Shown: positions 61,216 through 64,000 of the stretch, piece after piece
Numbering within the stretch: position 1 is the first letter of the stretch
Layout: each line of letters starts with the position of its first letter
Assembly: GCA_905116865.2 (NCBI GenBank)
Contig: CAJHNH020002558.1
Location: 554,932 to 618,931 of the forward strand
Direction of reading: 5' to 3'
Source of the DNA: Candidula unifasciata
Taxonomy: Eukaryota; Mollusca; Gastropoda; Stylommatophora; Geomitridae
Length of the DNA stretch: 64,000 bases
Notes under the pieces: generated by a model
What the model was told of the DNA's origin: nothing
The model's database searches: none
Seen by the model: the letters and a program-made list of their open reading frames with translations, nothing else
Program-made: the position numbers and the translations under genes

Positions 61216-61498
61216 ATATGGGCGCTCTAACTTTTTACATGGGGAGTGATCCCAATTCTGTGCGTTTTTACGTTGGCACGGGAGCGGAGCAACTATGACG
61301 TGACCCGTTTGTTATGAAACTCCAGCTAAGGTTACTAAAATTGCCATGTAAAGAGCATCTCTAAAAACATATTTAGTATGTGGTTGTATCCGTTTACATG
61401 AACGAAGTTCTGAACCCCGCAATCTAGAATGTTACATCTCTTAAAAATTACCAGTTATAAGCGTCTAGCTTGTTCAGTGTTATAACTATACAAGTTGT

Positions 61499-61770
61499 GA
61501 GTCGCCGTGGCGTAGCGGTTAGACGCTCGCCGGCGGATCGAAAGGTCGATGGTTCGCTCCCTGGCGGTGCCGACAATTTTTTTTTTCAAAAATGAACTTG
61601 GCTCCAAGATAGACCAAGCCTTGAGTTGGTACCATGCGCACTCCTAGGAAGTAAAGGCCACCGGCGTGATCACCCTTTATGTGGCGATTGTCCTATAAAA
61701 ATATACGTCTAGCCCTATATGCCCTATATGCCTAAACGCGTGGAGAAGGTTTCTTTACTTTACTATAAAA
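61499..61770 (+). mobile_element. SINE family A, complete tRNA-derived copy
   Basis: Box A GTGGCGTAGCGGTTAGACGC and box B GATGGTTCGCTCCC about 35 nt apart form the tRNA-derived head. A poly-T/A stretch, the body (GGCTCCAAGATAGACCAAGCC, TTGAGTTGGTACCATG) and the tail (AAATATACGTCTAGCCCTATATGCCC) follow. It is the reference copy in this window for the family. The head does not fold into a full tRNA acceptor stem. Confidence 0.88.
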
Positions 61771-61804
61771 GTGACCTAAACATTTACGCTACATTAAGTT
61801 AAAG

Positions 61805-62030
61805 TTAGCTGCTTATCCTTTATAGGACGTTGCTGAACTATTTTGGCTGTTGTGGTTCTTCTAGGCAAATTTTACCTTCAGAAGAATGTCATTGCTTCCT
61901 AAACGGTCAGCTCTCGGTACCACTGTCAAAACCCACGCAAGACACATCGTCCGAGATCGAACCCGGTACCTCAGTATTACGAAGCGCGTTCGCAATGCCT
62001 TAGCCACAGACGCTGACTCTGCATCAAGAC
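61805..62030 (-). mobile_element. SINE family C, complete tRNA-derived copy
   Basis: On the minus strand: head GCGTCTGTGGCTAAGGCATTGCG (box A), GGTACCGGGTTCGATCTCGG (box B), then GTGTCTTGCGTGGGTTTTGACAGTGG, AATTTGCCTAGAAGAACCACAACAGCC and the CAGCAACGTCCTATAAAGGATAAGC end. Confidence 0.85.
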
Positions 62031-62209
62031 ATTACTAAATTGTTTAATTAGCATCTGATTTTTATTTCTACTTTCTGAATTTCTATCTGCCACCGCATTT
62101 TGATGGTATTCACAGAACCTTATTATGTTTCCTTTAATCCTGTGATTGTTTACTCTGGCATTTATTCCCCACACTGGATTTGAAAAAATATATTTGGGTA
62201 ATATTTCAT

Positions 62210-62745
62210 CTTCTTCTTTTCTTCAAATCGTTCTCCATTGGATTCCGGCTCACTGCGGGATACCAGGAAATTAGCAGACAGACATGCAAAAAATGGAACA
62301 AAGGAGAAAGTACATGCCCTTACATTGTCATTACCAGAAATCAGAACACTGTCGAAGGAAAATTCAAGGAATTGTGGAGAGAACGAACTAACAGGAAACA
62401 TTCGAAAAAGATCCCATCAGCAGACTCAACAGAAAGCAACATACAACAATTCTCCACCTACGAACAGGAAACTGCAGGCTTGTTACCACATGCATTAAAA
62501 AAAAAAAAAATTGTACAGTCCCCACAGTGTGCCTGTCAAACAGGACCACAAACCCTGAGCACATTCTGCAGACTTGCCCACTCCACCTACACCTGGCCTC
62601 AAGAGCAAAGTGTGCAGAGCAGGCCATGGGTAACCATGAAGGACCTGTAACTCACATGCAAGATCATAGAGGTTTCCCACCTGATGGTCTGATCTGAGCA
62701 TACGAAGCCGAACGCAAAGAAGAAGTGTATTATTAAGAAAGAAAA
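62210..62745 (+). mobile_element. LINE RNase H and C-terminus, decayed
   Basis: The frame around 62230 reads VLHWIPAHCGIPGN, then a stop. Further pieces include LHLRTGNCRLVTTCI and CLSNRTTNPEHILQTCP, the Cys/His tail equivalent to that at 378-440. It lies about 170 nt upstream of exon B6. Confidence 0.75.
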
Positions 62746-62918
62746 GTTCTGAAAATCGACCTTTTGATTTCATTGGCCATAGCTGCTGTTTCGTTCCTTG
62801 AAGGACCATCAACTATCTCGTCTCTGAAATATGTGGACTTTGTCATGACATGGACGAGTCAACTGGTCATAGACAATTGCTAGTCTTCAAATGTGTCTCT
62901 GTTTTCTATAATTTGTAG

Positions 62919-63013
62919 GGCCGCCCTAGAGTACGTAGAGTGTCTGGAAGAGGCCTGTCTGGTGACACACTCACTTACAGACAGTTTTATCAGGATTAAG
63001 AACCGATGTGGTG
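62919..63013 (+). CDS. Exon B6: second half of module 6
   Basis: TAATTTGTAG acceptor and G|GTAAGC donor, 95 nt. It encodes AALEYVECLEEAC, then LTDSFIRIKNRC. YVECLEEACL is identical to B5. It ends with the first base of a Gly codon, so at least one more exon follows beyond the window. Confidence 0.93.
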
Positions 63014-63056
63014 GTAAGCGTGCTATAGTCGAACAGTTTCTTGCTTTGTGTATTGG

Positions 63057-64000
<944 letters not shown>

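Noticed and set aside
61499..61580. tRNA gene
   Set aside because: It has box A and box B but no matching acceptor stem, and a SINE body and tail follow; it is the head of a SINE. The same applies to the heads at 44930 and 62030.

Overview
The window is animal nuclear DNA. Short exons with GT-AG introns are scattered through many kilobases of non-LTR (LINE) retrotransposon debris, tRNA-derived SINEs, MITEs, a Tc1 element, a Penelope-like element and very long microsatellites. There is no bacterial-style gene packing. The mix of Penelope-like, Tc1 and RTE-like elements, several SINE families and Thr-rich multidomain genes fits a lophotrochozoan, most likely a gastropod mollusc. That assignment is inference; no taxonomic marker gene is present.

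Left part, about 1-27200: no host exon could be recognised. It holds LINE fragments (RNase H end at 24-600; reverse transcriptase pieces at 7525-8240, 8985-10545, 11865-13195 and 17835-19440; endonuclease plus RNase H at 13220-14960), three medium-length tandem repeats, and about 1.66 kb of ATCT microsatellite in two blocks (15095-15925, 16131-16953). A Tc1 transposase relic (21430-22990) carries nested SINEs. A degenerate coiled-coil reading frame lies on the minus strand at 6094-7520.

Right part, 27231-63013 and beyond: one plus-strand gene made of tandem modules. Each module is encoded by an A exon (133-139 nt, phase 1 to 2), a B exon (95 nt, phase 2 to 1) and usually a linker exon L (phase 1 to 1). 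Six A/B pairs are visible, together with five or six linkers. Each A+B pair encodes about 75 residues with six invariant cysteines, spaced C-x(8-10)-C-x17-C-x8-C-x4-C-x16-C. Linkers 1 and 2 are Thr/Ser/Pro-rich and mucin-like; later linkers are short. The product is probably an extracellular, disulfide-rich, O-glycosylated repeat protein. I do not recognise the domain family. Neither the start codon and signal peptide nor the 3' end was found; the gene runs off the right edge.

The introns are packed with repeats. The most unusual is a 19-bp minisatellite of roughly 50 copies that begins exactly at the 5' splice site of exon B5 and appears to be built from that exon-intron junction. The genes do not form a pathway: there is one host gene, and everything else is mobile or repetitive DNA.
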